Source: an uncultured Pseudomonadota bacterium
GTDB taxonomy: Bacteria > Pseudomonadota > Alphaproteobacteria > RF32 > CAG-239
NCBI GenBank assembly: GCA_949286215.1
Contig: CASDYX010000006.1
Coordinates: 54,348-118,347 of the forward strand
Direction of reading: 5' to 3'
DNA: 64,000 nt
The notes below the pieces were generated by a model that saw nothing but the letters and a program-made list of their open reading frames with translations, was not told the origin of the DNA and made no database searches. Shown in pieces: positions 7,509-16,518 of the stretch (the first letter of the stretch is position 1; each line of letters starts with the position of its first letter). The translations under genes and the position numbers were made by a program.

Positions 7509-8220
7509 TTTCTCCGGTCATGGCACGAAAAGCCGAGGCAATATCAAAGTCATTTCCACTTAGTTTTAGCTCTTGCGGTGAAGTATCACGAATGAGTTTC
7601 CCTTTGTGGAGCAAAAGAACACGATTGGATATGGCTTCGACTTCTTCTAATATATGTGTTGATATGATGATAATGCTTTGTTGTCCGTATTGGCGGATGA
7701 ATTTGTGCATTTCAAACTTTTGGTTGGGGTCAAGCCCTTCGGTAGGTTCATCTAAAATCAGAATCTTGGGTCTGTGAAGGAGAGCTGCGGCAATGGCTAC
7801 ACGGTGCTTAAATCCTTTAGAAAGTGTTTCTATTCTTTGATTTAAAACATTTTGCAGTTGCAAGTTGCTAATTGTTTCTTTAAGAGCTTTTTGTAAGCTC
7901 TGTCCTTCAAGATGACGAAGATGACCTGCAAAACTTAGAAAATCATAAACCGACATTTCCGGATAAAGCGGGGCATTTTCCGGTACATAGCCGATTTTGG
8001 AGAGTACGGCGACTCGTTCTTGCTGTGGATTGTGTCCGTAGATTTCCACACTGCCGGAACTGGGAGACAAATATCCTGTGAGAATTCTTAGCAGTGTGGT
8101 CTTCCCTGCCCCGTTTGGTCCCAAAAGAGAAACAATGTCTCCTTTGTTGAGGCAAAAGTTTAAGTTATCCAACGCTTTGCGGTTATCAAAATTTTTTGAT
8201 ATGTTCTTGGCTACTATCAT
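7489..8220 (-). CDS. ABC transporter ATPase, GldA/CcmA-like
   Basis: A 243-residue ATPase. Walker A GPNGAGKTT begins at residue 34, the signature LSKGFKHR lies near 132, Walker B ILILDEPTEGLD near 152, and the H-loop STH near 187. The signature motif is LSKGF rather than LSGGQ, common in this subfamily. It is the first gene of the four-gene operon running to 3905 and is divergent from the MlaD genes across 154 AT-rich bases. Confidence 0.9.
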   Translation of the reverse strand: MIVAKNISKNFDNRKALDNLNFCLNKGDIVSLLGPNGAGKTTLLRILTGYLSPSSGSVEIYGHNPQQERVAVLSKIGYVPENAPLYPEMSVYDFLSFAGHLRHLEGQSLQKALKETISNLQLQNVLNQRIETLSKGFKHRVAIAAALLHRPKILILDEPTEGLDPNQKFEMHKFIRQYGQQSIIIISTHILEEVEAISNRVLLLHKGKLIRDTSPQELKLSGNDFDIASAFRAMTGENEDVDR

Positions 8221-8374
8221 CTTTTATCCCAAAATAATCTTCTTTGCGTGTGTGCTATATTAACAGAGTTTTTTTAAATTTTAACAACTATTTTCATTTT
8301 TCAAAATGTTTAATGACAAAACGGTTATTTTAATTTATGAATATAAGAAATAATTTTTTATGGAGTAGATTGAA

Positions 8375-8926
8375 GTGGCTGATACTTATACTAAAGAAGA
8401 AACTCAATCCTTTAAGGTCGGAGCGTGTGTCGCTGTGGTGATTTTGGCTCTCATCGGCTATAAGTCTTTGACTGCTAATGAAGTTGAACATGCTGATAAC
8501 GGTACCTATTATTCATTAGATGCCAGATTTGGCAGAACCGATGGTCTCTTGGTCGGAGATGCTGTGCGTATGGCCGGTGTGACTGTAGGTAAAGTTGTCG
8601 GAGCCAGATTGGATGAGCATTTTAATGCCATTATGACTTTGGATATTAAAGAAGGTGTGCATATTCCTGATGACAGTAGTGCTTCTATCGTCAGCTCGGG
8701 AATTTTGGGCTCTAAATATATTGAGATTGAACCAGGCGGGTCGATGGATAACTTACAACCCGGCGGTGAGTTCTCTTATACTCAAGACGCTATGGTAATT
8801 GAGGAACTCTTGGATAGAATTATCTCTATCGGAAAAGCTAATCGCAATCCAAATGATAAAAATGTAAAAATCGAAAATAAAGACGAAAAAACTTCGTCTG
8901 AACAAAATCTTGATTTTGATATGTAA
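8375..8926 (+). CDS. MlaD/MCE-domain protein 1
   Basis: A 183-residue protein with one N-terminal membrane helix (about 17-33) and an MCE/MlaD domain (about 45-125), including the core GDAVRMAGVTVGKVVG. MlaD proteins form hexameric rings in the periplasm that carry phospholipids between membranes. Translation starts at GTG; the nearest upstream ATG (8360) runs into a stop after two codons. GGAG lies 9 bases upstream. The C-terminus is a charged tail. A second MlaD gene follows 21 bases later. No mlaE, mlaF or mlaC is present nearby. Confidence 0.85.
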   Translation: MADTYTKEETQSFKVGACVAVVILALIGYKSLTANEVEHADNGTYYSLDARFGRTDGLLVGDAVRMAGVTVGKVVGARLDEHFNAIMTLDIKEGVHIPDDSSASIVSSGILGSKYIEIEPGGSMDNLQPGGEFSYTQDAMVIEELLDRIISIGKANRNPNDKNVKIENKDEKTSSEQNLDFDM

Positions 8927-8947
8927 GTCTTATGAAGGAGTTTTATT

Positions 8948-9406
8948 ATGAATAAAAAACCGGTCGAAACTATTATGGGTATTGTCGTTCTTGTTGTAGC
9001 GGCTTTCTTCTTATATTTTGCATATCAGGTCTCTGATTTGCAGGTGGTTAAAGGTTATGATATTAATGCCAAATTCTTAAAAGTCGGCGGATTAACAGTT
9101 GGCTCAGATGTTAGAATTAACGGTATTAAAGTCGGTACGGTCATTGCTCAATCTTTGGACCCTGTTGACTATGTGGCTGATGTCAAATTAAGTATCGCTC
9201 CTGATGTGAAATTGCCTAAAGATAGTGTCGTTTCTATTGTCGGTGATGGTTTGGTTGGTAATAAATTTGTGAAAATTGAACCAGGTAAATCTACAGAAAT
9301 GTTGCAAAATGGTGATACCGTTGCAAATACACGTGATTTTAAGACTTTGGAAGATATGGTCGGCGAAATTATCTTTATGGTGACAGATAATGGTGATAAG
9401 AAATAA
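8948..9406 (+). CDS. MlaD/MCE-domain protein 2
   Basis: A 152-residue MCE protein: N-terminal helix (about 9-25), then one MlaD domain with GGLTVGSDVRINGIKVGTV and the closing strand LVGNKFVKIEPG. A strong SD, AAGGAG, precedes the ATG. In alphaproteobacteria mlaD is commonly followed by a DUF2155 gene, as here. The closer match to ordinary MlaD length suggests this is the classical copy and the GTG-initiated one a duplicate; that is an inference. Confidence 0.88.
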   Translation: MNKKPVETIMGIVVLVVAAFFLYFAYQVSDLQVVKGYDINAKFLKVGGLTVGSDVRINGIKVGTVIAQSLDPVDYVADVKLSIAPDVKLPKDSVVSIVGDGLVGNKFVKIEPGKSTEMLQNGDTVANTRDFKTLEDMVGEIIFMVTDNGDKK

Positions 9407-10562
9407 TTGGCTTTGTTCTTCAGTTGTGATTGCCGGACTCTTTTGTCCGGCTTTGTCTCATGCTTATCAGCTTGAGATGAATACAGCACAACTGCAGGCA
9501 ATGGATAAAATTACCGGACGTGTCAGTGAAATTGAAGTTCCGGTGAATGGTGAAGTTAAATTCGGCAGTTTTTCGATTGTGGTGCGGGCTTGTAAGGCTA
9601 CGCCACCTGAAGAAACGCCCGAAAATTATGCATTTGTTGATGTTGCAGATACGACCAAAGACGGTAAACTCTATAACATCTTTAAGGGATGGATGATGTC
9701 TTCTTCTCCGGCTCTGAATGCTGTTGAACATCCGATTTATGATGTTTGGTTGCTGAAATGCGTTAATAAAAACGTTGATAAAGCTAAGTTGCTTTCTCAA
9801 AAGAGCTTGTTGGAGCGTGACGGCTTGCCTAAAAAAGAAGATATTGTCCCTGCTGAGACTTTATCTAGAGAAGCTCTGATTGCCGAAGAAGCTAAGGCTG
9901 AGGCAAAAGCCGCTGAAACAGAGAGCAAAGTTGAAGAGGAAACATCTAGCGAGGCAAATCAAGTACCCTCTAGTGATAAGGGTGAAAAGCTAAGTGCAGA
10001 TGATAAAAATGAGTCTTCTCTTTTGCAAGAAGATGATAAGTTGCCTGTTGTTCCTGAAATTAAGGAAGAAAAAACTTTAGAAAAAGCGGTTGAACCTGCT
10101 CAGGTAATTGAAAATTCTAATTCTGATACTGAGGCTAAAGTTGAGGAAAACAGAGACTCTAATGCTCCGCAACCTCTGCTGCCTAACTTAGATGATAATA
10201 CTCCTCAGCCTTTACTTAATATTTCTAGCATTGAACAAAATGTAGAGGGAAAGGTTGAGGTTGATAATTCAGCACAAAAGGCAGAAAATGATAATGCACA
10301 ACCAGAATTGTTGGAAAAAACAATTGTTACAGAGGCTGTAGATGCCTCTCAAAAGCCGATTGTAATTACAAATACGGTTGAAAATATCGCTGAGGTTTCT
10401 GCCCAATCTCAGGAAAATACAGAAAATCAACAAGTTTCGCTCGATGAGAAAAAACAACCCGAAGCTGAGCTTCAGTCTGGTGCAGATATTGTGCCTGCAG
10501 TTGATGAAAATATTCCTGAGGAAGAAGACCAATTTATTGAAGAAGAGACCATTTCTCAATAA
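9390..10562 (+). CDS. DUF2155 exported protein with long acidic tail
   Basis: 390 residues. A signal peptide cleaved after ALSHA is followed by a DUF2155 domain (about 30-130) with the hallmark pieces DKITGRVSEIEVPV, FGSFSIVVRAC, FKGWMMSSSPALNAVEHP and YDVWLLKC. Residues from about 150 to the end are an extra Glu/Asp/Lys/Gln-rich, low-complexity tail with no fold, well beyond the usual length of the family. The gene overlaps the end of the second MlaD gene by 17 bases, so it is probably co-translated. The role of DUF2155 is unknown, but its steady link to mlaD suggests envelope lipid homeostasis. Confidence 0.85.
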   Translation: MVIRNNWLCSSVVIAGLFCPALSHAYQLEMNTAQLQAMDKITGRVSEIEVPVNGEVKFGSFSIVVRACKATPPEETPENYAFVDVADTTKDGKLYNIFKGWMMSSSPALNAVEHPIYDVWLLKCVNKNVDKAKLLSQKSLLERDGLPKKEDIVPAETLSREALIAEEAKAEAKAAETESKVEEETSSEANQVPSSDKGEKLSADDKNESSLLQEDDKLPVVPEIKEEKTLEKAVEPAQVIENSNSDTEAKVEENRDSNAPQPLLPNLDDNTPQPLLNISSIEQNVEGKVEVDNSAQKAENDNAQPELLEKTIVTEAVDASQKPIVITNTVENIAEVSAQSQENTENQQVSLDEKKQPEAELQSGADIVPAVDENIPEEEDQFIEEETISQ

Positions 10563-10599
10563 TTGTTTGGAAGTGAAAGAGTAAAATTTAGGGGGTAAA

Positions 10600-11496
10600 A
10601 TGTCTCAAAGTCCTATTGATGTCAGTTTTGTGATGACGGTTTATAATAAAGAATATTATTTACCGTCGGTGTTGGCTGCCCTGCTCCACCAAACCGGTTT
10701 GAAAAATCCGGAATTTATTTTTGTGGACGATGTTTCTTCTGATAAATCCGTGGATATTATTCGGGAAATGACGAAAGACATTCCCAATGTGAAGATTATT
10801 ACCAATGAAAAAAACCGTGGGATTAGTGTTCGCATTAACCAAGGTATTCGTGAAGCTCAAGGTGAATATACCAGAATGCTTGATTCTGATGATATTTTTC
10901 CATTGGATTCAACTGAAAAAATGCTGGAATTAGCAAAAAAACACAAAGCTGATATGGTCTATGGCTGTTTTACCAAAACAGGTAAAGAACCGCAGAAATT
11001 GGAAAAAGAGTATTTGGGCGATTTTACCTATAAATATAATCCTAATGCTTTACAAATGGTTCTTCATGGGCGCTTTACCCGCATGGGACAGCTTATCAGA
11101 ACATCTGTGCTCAAAGAAGCTAAAGGTGCTGATGAAAGAGTATTTATTCAAGATGAATCTATTCCTTTGCGCTGTGCCGCACATGCCTTGGGTGCAATTA
11201 AAATGACAGCTAATGTCGTTTTGGTACCAAAAGAATTAGGTAATTTTTCGGGAAATAAAATCCAACTCGATAATGATCGGTTTTTGGCTTATTATTACAT
11301 GATTGCCGACAATCCAAAACTACCAATCTGGGCGATGAAGTTGTTGAACAAACGCGCCGTATCCGCCTACTGGAAGTTTTATAAAAAGACCAGAAAAAAT
11401 CCTTATTTGTCGCCAAAGCCAGATTTGCCGGCCTTGAAAAAAATGCGGGATGAGTTTTTGGCGTTGGAAAATGTACGCAGAACAAAACCGGAATAA
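10600..11496 (+). CDS. Family 2 glycosyltransferase
   Basis: A 298-residue GT-A enzyme. The N-terminus SFVMTVYNKEYYLPSVLAAL is the nucleotide-binding strand-loop, FVDDVSSD follows, and MLDSDDI (about residues 97-103) supplies the DXD-type metal-binding motif. It lacks membrane segments and should act at the cytoplasmic face, adding a sugar to a surface glycan. A GGGGG-type SD precedes the ATG. No other polysaccharide genes adjoin it, so the acceptor is unknown. Confidence 0.85.
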   Translation: MSQSPIDVSFVMTVYNKEYYLPSVLAALLHQTGLKNPEFIFVDDVSSDKSVDIIREMTKDIPNVKIITNEKNRGISVRINQGIREAQGEYTRMLDSDDIFPLDSTEKMLELAKKHKADMVYGCFTKTGKEPQKLEKEYLGDFTYKYNPNALQMVLHGRFTRMGQLIRTSVLKEAKGADERVFIQDESIPLRCAAHALGAIKMTANVVLVPKELGNFSGNKIQLDNDRFLAYYYMIADNPKLPIWAMKLLNKRAVSAYWKFYKKTRKNPYLSPKPDLPALKKMRDEFLALENVRRTKPE

Positions 11497-11541
11497 TTTA
11501 TTGTTATTCCGGTTCATAGCTGTTTAGATTAATGTAAAACT

Positions 11542-11910
11542 TTAATTTGCAACACAATCATCTCCGTTAAAAGTATAGTCGGTAACTTCTCCGTTTATGA
11601 TGGTAAAGCTTGTTTGGCAGTAGTAAGTTTGGTCTTGGTTATCGGAAGGTCCATAATCAGCTGTTTCGATTGCACTATACGCAACTTCGCTTTGATATGG
11701 GTCTGTTTCGTCATCAATGGCGCTATTATCTACTTTAACATAAGTAACTTGTTTTTCTCCCGGGGCAATATAAAATTCATTATTGGGCATTCCCCAGCTT
11801 TCGTATAAGGTTTCTTGGCTGACACCGACCCAATTTTGCAACTGATTTTCATAGTTTTGACTATTGGCGCATCCCATTAATAATAACATACACAAAACTA
11901 ACATTCTCAT
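11542..11910 (-). CDS. Small lipoprotein, BamE/SmpA-like region
   Basis: 122 residues with a lipoprotein signal: a hydrophobic core followed by LMGC, giving a lipidated Cys14. The next segment, NWVGVSQETLYESWGMPN, has the W.G.S...L...WG.P pattern shared by many small outer-membrane lipoproteins with a BamE-like fold. Two later cysteines (about 97 and 119) may pair. SD AGGAG lies upstream. The gene stands alone, downstream of hflX on the same strand. Function unknown. Confidence 0.7.
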   Translation of the reverse strand: MRMLVLCMLLLMGCANSQNYENQLQNWVGVSQETLYESWGMPNNEFYIAPGEKQVTYVKVDNSAIDDETDPYQSEVAYSAIETADYGPSDNQDQTYYCQTSFTIINGEVTDYTFNGDDCVAN

Positions 11911-11963
11911 GGTTCCTCTCCTGTTTGGTTAATGAGAATGATGTAATCAATGTTTGCTGTTTT

Positions 11964-13277
11964 TCAAGATTTTGGGGCAAGTTTTGATTGTAGTCTGGCT
12001 TGGTTGGCTGAGTTAATTTTTAACTTGAAGAAAATATTAGAACCTTTTGTTTCTTGCTCTAAAACTTCAGAGTTTGAATATATCCAAGATATTAATTTCC
12101 CATCCGTAACCGGAATTTTTAGTTCTATGATTTGTTCTTGTCGAGAGAGAATTTTATCAAATTTGTTAAGAAGCTCTTGAGTTCCCTCTCCTGTTAAGGC
12201 TGATAGTGTAATTGAATTCTTACTTCTTGAGGTTAAAGTTTTGATTTTGCTTTTTTCTTCAGGACTGAGTAAGTCAATTTTATTTAAGACTTCTACATAG
12301 TTTTCTTGGTTTTCAATTTCTTTTAAGCCAAGGTTATGCAAAACATCAAACACGTCTTTCTTTTGCTCTATTGTATCTGCTCCTGCAATGTCGCGAACAT
12401 GGACTACGATATCTGCGGCTAAAACTTCTTCTAATGTGGCGCGAAAAGACATTATCAATTCATGCGGAAGATCGGAAATAAATCCGACAGTGTCTGATAG
12501 AATAACTTCTTTACCGCTTTTGAGCTTGATACGGCGCATCGTGGGATCAAGTGTTGCAAAAAGCAAATCTTTTGCAAAAACATTGGCATGAGAGAGTTTG
12601 TTAAACAAGCTTGATTTGCCGGCATTGGTATAGCCAACCAAAGCAATGACCGGATAAGGAACTTTTTGACGGGCATTCCTTTGCAGAGAGCGTGTTTGTT
12701 TTACTTTGGCTAATTCTTTTTCTATTTTGAGAATTTTGTCATCAATTATTCGGCGGTCTAACTCAATTTGAGTTTCTCCGGGACCACCTAAAAATCCGGC
12801 ACCGCCGCGTTGACGTTCCAAGTGTGTCCAGCTACGTACAAGCCGTGATCTTTGGTAGTTCAGGTGTGCAAGCTCTACCTGAAGTTTTCCTTCTTTAGTG
12901 TTTGCTCTTTCACCAAAAATTTCTAAAATCAAAGCTGTGCGGTCGATGACTTTGATGTTGAGCTTTTTCTCTAAATTGCGTTGTTGTATCGGGCTGAGCG
13001 AGGTATCAATAATTAAAAGCTCAATTTCTTGAGATTGTATTATCGGGAGGAGTTTTTCCAGATAGCCATGGCCGATAAAGGTTGATGGTTTGATTTCCCT
13101 TAATTTGACAATTTCAGCAAAGCAAACCTCTAAGTTTATGGCAGAAGCTAAGCCGCAGGCTTCTTGCAACCTTGCCTCAGGAGACAAACGAATTGTCGAA
13201 TTTATGAGGTTTGGAAAGATAACTGCGGCTTTGGTTCTTCTATCTTTATGATTTTCAAGTCCGAATTTATTCTTCAT
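11964..13277 (-). CDS. hflX: GTPase HflX
   Basis: 437 residues. An N-terminal HflX domain (to about 190) with the conserved [19 protein letters not shown] linker is followed by an Obg-type GTPase domain with G1 [16 protein letters not shown]3 DTVGF and G4 LNKIDLL. HflX binds the 50S subunit and splits or rescues stalled ribosomes under stress. It begins 11 bases inside the hfq reading frame, so the two are translationally coupled, as in other proteobacteria. Confidence 0.95.
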   Translation of the reverse strand: MKNKFGLENHKDRRTKAAVIFPNLINSTIRLSPEARLQEACGLASAINLEVCFAEIVKLREIKPSTFIGHGYLEKLLPIIQSQEIELLIIDTSLSPIQQRNLEKKLNIKVIDRTALILEIFGERANTKEGKLQVELAHLNYQRSRLVRSWTHLERQRGGAGFLGGPGETQIELDRRIIDDKILKIEKELAKVKQTRSLQRNARQKVPYPVIALVGYTNAGKSSLFNKLSHANVFAKDLLFATLDPTMRRIKLKSGKEVILSDTVGFISDLPHELIMSFRATLEEVLAADIVVHVRDIAGADTIEQKKDVFDVLHNLGLKEIENQENYVEVLNKIDLLSPEEKSKIKTLTSRSKNSITLSALTGEGTQELLNKFDKILSRQEQIIELKIPVTDGKLISWIYSNSEVLEQETKGSNIFFKLKINSANQARLQSKLAPKS

Positions 13278-13500
13278 CTATTTTGATGTCAACCGGTGTG
13301 CTTGGCATAATGGTTGATACGGCATGCTTGTATATTAGTTGAGTATGGCCGTCTCTACGAAGTAACAAAGAAAAATTATCAAACCAAGTGATGATACCTT
13401 GGAGTTTTACGCCGTTTACCAAAAATACGGTAACCGAAACTTTGTTCTTGCGTAAGTCGTTTAAAAAATCGCTTTGAACATCTTGGGTTTCTTGTGACAT
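13267..13500 (-). CDS. hfq: RNA chaperone Hfq
   Basis: 77 residues from the start at 13500, which has AAGGA eight bases upstream; an in-frame ATG at 13548 has no SD and would add 16 residues not seen in the family. The Sm1 motif ([17 protein letters not shown]) and Sm2 motif ([12 protein letters not shown]) are both intact. Hfq forms hexamers that pair small RNAs with mRNAs, so sRNA regulation should operate in this organism. Coupled to hflX downstream; trkA lies 90 bases upstream. Confidence 0.95.
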   Translation of the reverse strand: MSQETQDVQSDFLNDLRKNKVSVTVFLVNGVKLQGIITWFDNFSLLLRRDGHTQLIYKHAVSTIMPSTPVDIKIDEE

Positions 13501-13590
13501 TGTTTTATCCTTCTTATTAGTTGTTTCTTTTAGTTTATATAAACTCATTTTTTATGTTTAGTAAAGTCTCCATTATCTCAAGGGGATAAG

Positions 13591-14952
13591 TTAGATTGCA
13601 AATAAGCGTTCGGCTTTTTTGATTGCTTTGGTGCTGACGTAGAGTATTAACGTATCTCCTGCCGAAAGTGTAGTATCAAGGCTTGGAAAACTAATCTCAT
13701 CTTCGTGTTGTAGTGCACAAATTTGACTAGCTTGCGGTAATTCTAATTCCCCTATTTTGCGTCCTACATGCATGCTGGTTTCGTCAATGCCGATTTCCCA
13801 AACTTCGCCAAAGCCTCGTCCAAGAGAATAAGCGTCTTTTATGCGTGCTTTGCGTAATTCTTGCAAAATTTCAGAGATGGTTACCGAAGAGCGGTCTATC
13901 AGAATGTTATCTCCGATATTGTCTATCAAATTATCGTATGAACGGGAGTTTACCAATGCTAAGGTGTTTAGAACACCACGCTTTTGTGAGAGCATTGAAA
14001 CAAGTAAATTATCCTTATCACGCGGGGTGACGGCAATGGTCGCATCGGCGGTTTCAATCCCTGCTTCAGTCAAGATAACATCACTCATCATTTCTCCGTT
14101 AATAATTACGGTGTTGTTGAGCTCATCGGCAAGGCGACGTGTTCCTTGGTCGTTATCGTCAACAATTGTGCGACTGATGATGTTATCATCTTGTTCTAAG
14201 CCCTTTCCCAAATACATGGTTATCAAGCTGCTGCCAAAGATGATAACTTTTTCTATTGAGCTGCGCTCCATTCCAAAGTCGTGGATTGCTTGCGGAATAT
14301 CCTCATTCTTTGCCAGAAAATAAACAGTATCCCCTTGCATGATAAAATCTTCTTGTTGAGGAATAAAGCTGTGTCCGTTTCTGACGATGTTGATGATATT
14401 GATGTTTAAGTCCGGAGCAACACGATTAAGATGTGATATAGGAGTTTGAATTAATGGGGTTTGAGCATCGCAACGAAATGCCAGAAGCTTGATTTTTTTA
14501 TCCAACATGGAGATGGCTTCTGAGGCTCCCGGAACTTTGAGCAATGATAAAACAGCCTTACTGATTGCCATTTCCGGAGAAATAACTAAGTCCACGGGGA
14601 TGTTTTTATCGTTGAAAAGCGTACTCCAGAGCGGGTTGAGATAATCTTGAGAATCAATTCGTGCGATTTTTTTGGGAATGTTAAACAAGGCTGCCGCAGC
14701 TTCACAAGCTATCATATTGACTTCATCACTGTCTGTTACGGCAATGAGCATATCAGACTTTGAGGCGCCTGCCTTTTCTAATATATCCGGATGAGAGGCT
14801 TCCCCTAAAACCGGTTGAATATCAAATTCTTTGGAAATGGCGTCTAAGGCTTTTGAGTCCTTATCGATAACAACGATATCATTGTTACCTTGGATTAAGT
14901 ACCCTACTATACTTCTGCCGACACTACCGGCTCCGCAGACGATGATTTTCAT
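13591..14952 (-). CDS. trkA: Trk potassium uptake regulator TrkA
   Basis: 453 residues from the ATG at 14952 (GAGGA six bases upstream; an ATG at 14979 would sit inside dusB). The protein has the family's duplicated layout: two Rossmann RCK-N domains, the first opening with MKIIVCGAGSVGRSI and the second near residue 225 with KVIIFGSSLITMYLGK, each followed by an RCK-C domain. TrkA binds NAD(H) on the cytoplasmic face and gates TrkH/G. The start overlaps the dusB stop in an ATGA. In most alphaproteobacteria ntrBC and ntrYX lie between dusB and trkA; here they are missing. Confidence 0.93.
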   Translation of the reverse strand: MKIIVCGAGSVGRSIVGYLIQGNNDIVVIDKDSKALDAISKEFDIQPVLGEASHPDILEKAGASKSDMLIAVTDSDEVNMIACEAAAALFNIPKKIARIDSQDYLNPLWSTLFNDKNIPVDLVISPEMAISKAVLSLLKVPGASEAISMLDKKIKLLAFRCDAQTPLIQTPISHLNRVAPDLNINIINIVRNGHSFIPQQEDFIMQGDTVYFLAKNEDIPQAIHDFGMERSSIEKVIIFGSSLITMYLGKGLEQDDNIISRTIVDDNDQGTRRLADELNNTVIINGEMMSDVILTEAGIETADATIAVTPRDKDNLLVSMLSQKRGVLNTLALVNSRSYDNLIDNIGDNILIDRSSVTISEILQELRKARIKDAYSLGRGFGEVWEIGIDETSMHVGRKIGELELPQASQICALQHEDEISFPSLDTTLSAGDTLILYVSTKAIKKAERLFAI

Positions 14953-15929
14953 GCTTCTTCCTCTGATAATGGTTCGCAAGAGGCAAAATATTTTTCAATT
15001 TCGGCTCTGGCTGTTGTTAGGTCATTGATTTTATTATAGGTTTCACGAAACCGTTTGGCGTCTCTGAGACCTCGGCTATACCAGCCGGCATATTTGCGCG
15101 ACAATGGGAGAGCTAGTTTTTCGCCATAATAGGCAATTAAGGCCTCTAAGTGCGCAAGTAATACGTTTTTAATCTCTTCAGGTGTTGGCGGTGTCGGCTC
15201 AATGCCTTGATTGATATAAGCATCTGTTTGAGATATAAGCCAAGGAGCTCCAAGCGCCGCCCGACCAATCATTACGCCGTCAACTTTAGTATAATCAAGC
15301 ATTCCTTTGGCTCTTTGCGGGCTGGTGACATCTCCATTGCCTATAACGGGAATTTTTACGGCTTGTTTGACTTCTGCTATAATATCCCAATCGGCCGTAC
15401 CTGAGTAAAAATCACTACGCGTGCGGCCGTGAATGGTGATAAATGATGCACCGCTGTTTTCACACATGCTGGCAAATTCAACAGCATTAACATGTTGATG
15501 GTCCCAGCCTTTGCGAAATTTTACACTCACGTTTAACTTGGTGTTTTTCTTTACTGTTTCAATTATTTGCGAAGCTTTCTTAATGTCTTTCATTAAGGCT
15601 GAGCCGGCGTTGTTATTAATGATTTTTTTGACAGGACAGCCCATGTTGATGTCTATGCTATAGGCCCCTAGTTCCTCTATGAGTTGGGCAACATCTCCAA
15701 AAAGTTGCGGGTCTCCCCCCACTAATTGTACTGTGACCGGATAAGTTTCATCACGGACATCGGCTATTTTATAGCTTTTGGGATTTTTGCGTTGGATGGC
15801 ATTGATTGCAACCATTTCAGAAACCAAGTTGCCTTTGCCAAATGAGGCAACAAGATTTCTCATCGGTTTGTCGGTGATGCCGGCCATCGGGGCGAGGAAT
15901 ATGTTACTCTTAAAACCTAATTTTTTCAT
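14949..15929 (-). CDS. dusB: tRNA-dihydrouridine synthase DusB (NifR3 family)
   Basis: 326 residues forming a TIM-barrel flavoenzyme that reduces uridines in tRNA D-loops using FMN and NADPH. Landmarks: LAPMAGITDKPMRNL near the start, the catalytic cysteine in NMGCPVKKI (about residue 100), FMN-phosphate pieces VIGNGDV and DGVMIGRAALGAPW. It overlaps its neighbours on both sides by four bases (ATGA), so it is part of a tightly coupled operon from the 193-aa unknown to trkA. Confidence 0.95.
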   Translation of the reverse strand: MKKLGFKSNIFLAPMAGITDKPMRNLVASFGKGNLVSEMVAINAIQRKNPKSYKIADVRDETYPVTVQLVGGDPQLFGDVAQLIEELGAYSIDINMGCPVKKIINNNAGSALMKDIKKASQIIETVKKNTKLNVSVKFRKGWDHQHVNAVEFASMCENSGASFITIHGRTRSDFYSGTADWDIIAEVKQAVKIPVIGNGDVTSPQRAKGMLDYTKVDGVMIGRAALGAPWLISQTDAYINQGIEPTPPTPEEIKNVLLAHLEALIAYYGEKLALPLSRKYAGWYSRGLRDAKRFRETYNKINDLTTARAEIEKYFASCEPLSEEEA

Positions 15930-16507
15930 ATCTTATAATCAAATTGTTGGTTGTTTTTGTGCATTAGTTCTATGGTCGGTTCTTCGGTTTGGGTCAGCTC
16001 GGAAGCTTGTTGGTAAGCATCAGAGGCATATTGGGCAGGATTTTCGGCTATTGGTGTGCCCTGAAACAATAAAGAAACATCCGGCGCGTTTACAACAAAG
16101 TTTTGGCGATAGATGGCAGAAACTTTAGCATAATCAACCGATGTGAATACTTGGTCCAGTTCTTCACTAAAGCTAATACCTGAGAGTGCCCTCTCTTCTA
16201 TTTGAGTTGTATTTTCTTGCCCATCTGGATTGGATAATACCTGCTTTTGTTGCCGATTTGGTAATTCTTCCGGCTGTTCGGCAGCAATTTTGTGCACGGA
16301 ATAAAGTGAATTTGGGCTCAAATAACTGACGGCATAGCTATTTAGAGTAAAAGCTTGTGCCTCATCAGCCGATTGCGCAGTGTGTCGAGAAGCTGAATAT
16401 TCCGGTAGCTTAACTGATTGCGCTTTGATGTTTTTGACAGATTGCGCAATTTGTTCGGTTAAACCGTTGAGGGCAGAATATGTGGCTCCAAGCCCGTTAA
16501 TTGACAT
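15926..16507 (-). CDS. Unknown protein in dusB operon
   Basis: 193 residues, not recognised. The N-terminus SINGLGATYSALNGLTEQIAQSV looks like an amphipathic helix; the rest is Gln/Ser/Ala-rich and probably mostly disordered, with no signal peptide, membrane segment or cysteine. SD AAGGAT precedes the start by 8 bases. It lies 11 bases after the giant coiled-coil gene and overlaps dusB by four bases. The close packing with the coiled-coil gene suggests a partner of that protein; that is an inference. Confidence 0.6.
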   Translation of the reverse strand: MSINGLGATYSALNGLTEQIAQSVKNIKAQSVKLPEYSASRHTAQSADEAQAFTLNSYAVSYLSPNSLYSVHKIAAEQPEELPNRQQKQVLSNPDGQENTTQIEERALSGISFSEELDQVFTSVDYAKVSAIYRQNFVVNAPDVSLLFQGTPIAENPAQYASDAYQQASELTQTEEPTIELMHKNNQQFDYKI

Positions 16508-16518
16508 TTCTTAAATCC

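Noticed and set aside
13841..14323. A 160-codon plus-strand frame opposite trkA
   Set aside because: Serine/isoleucine-rich antisense frame of a well-recognised gene, no SD and no domain.
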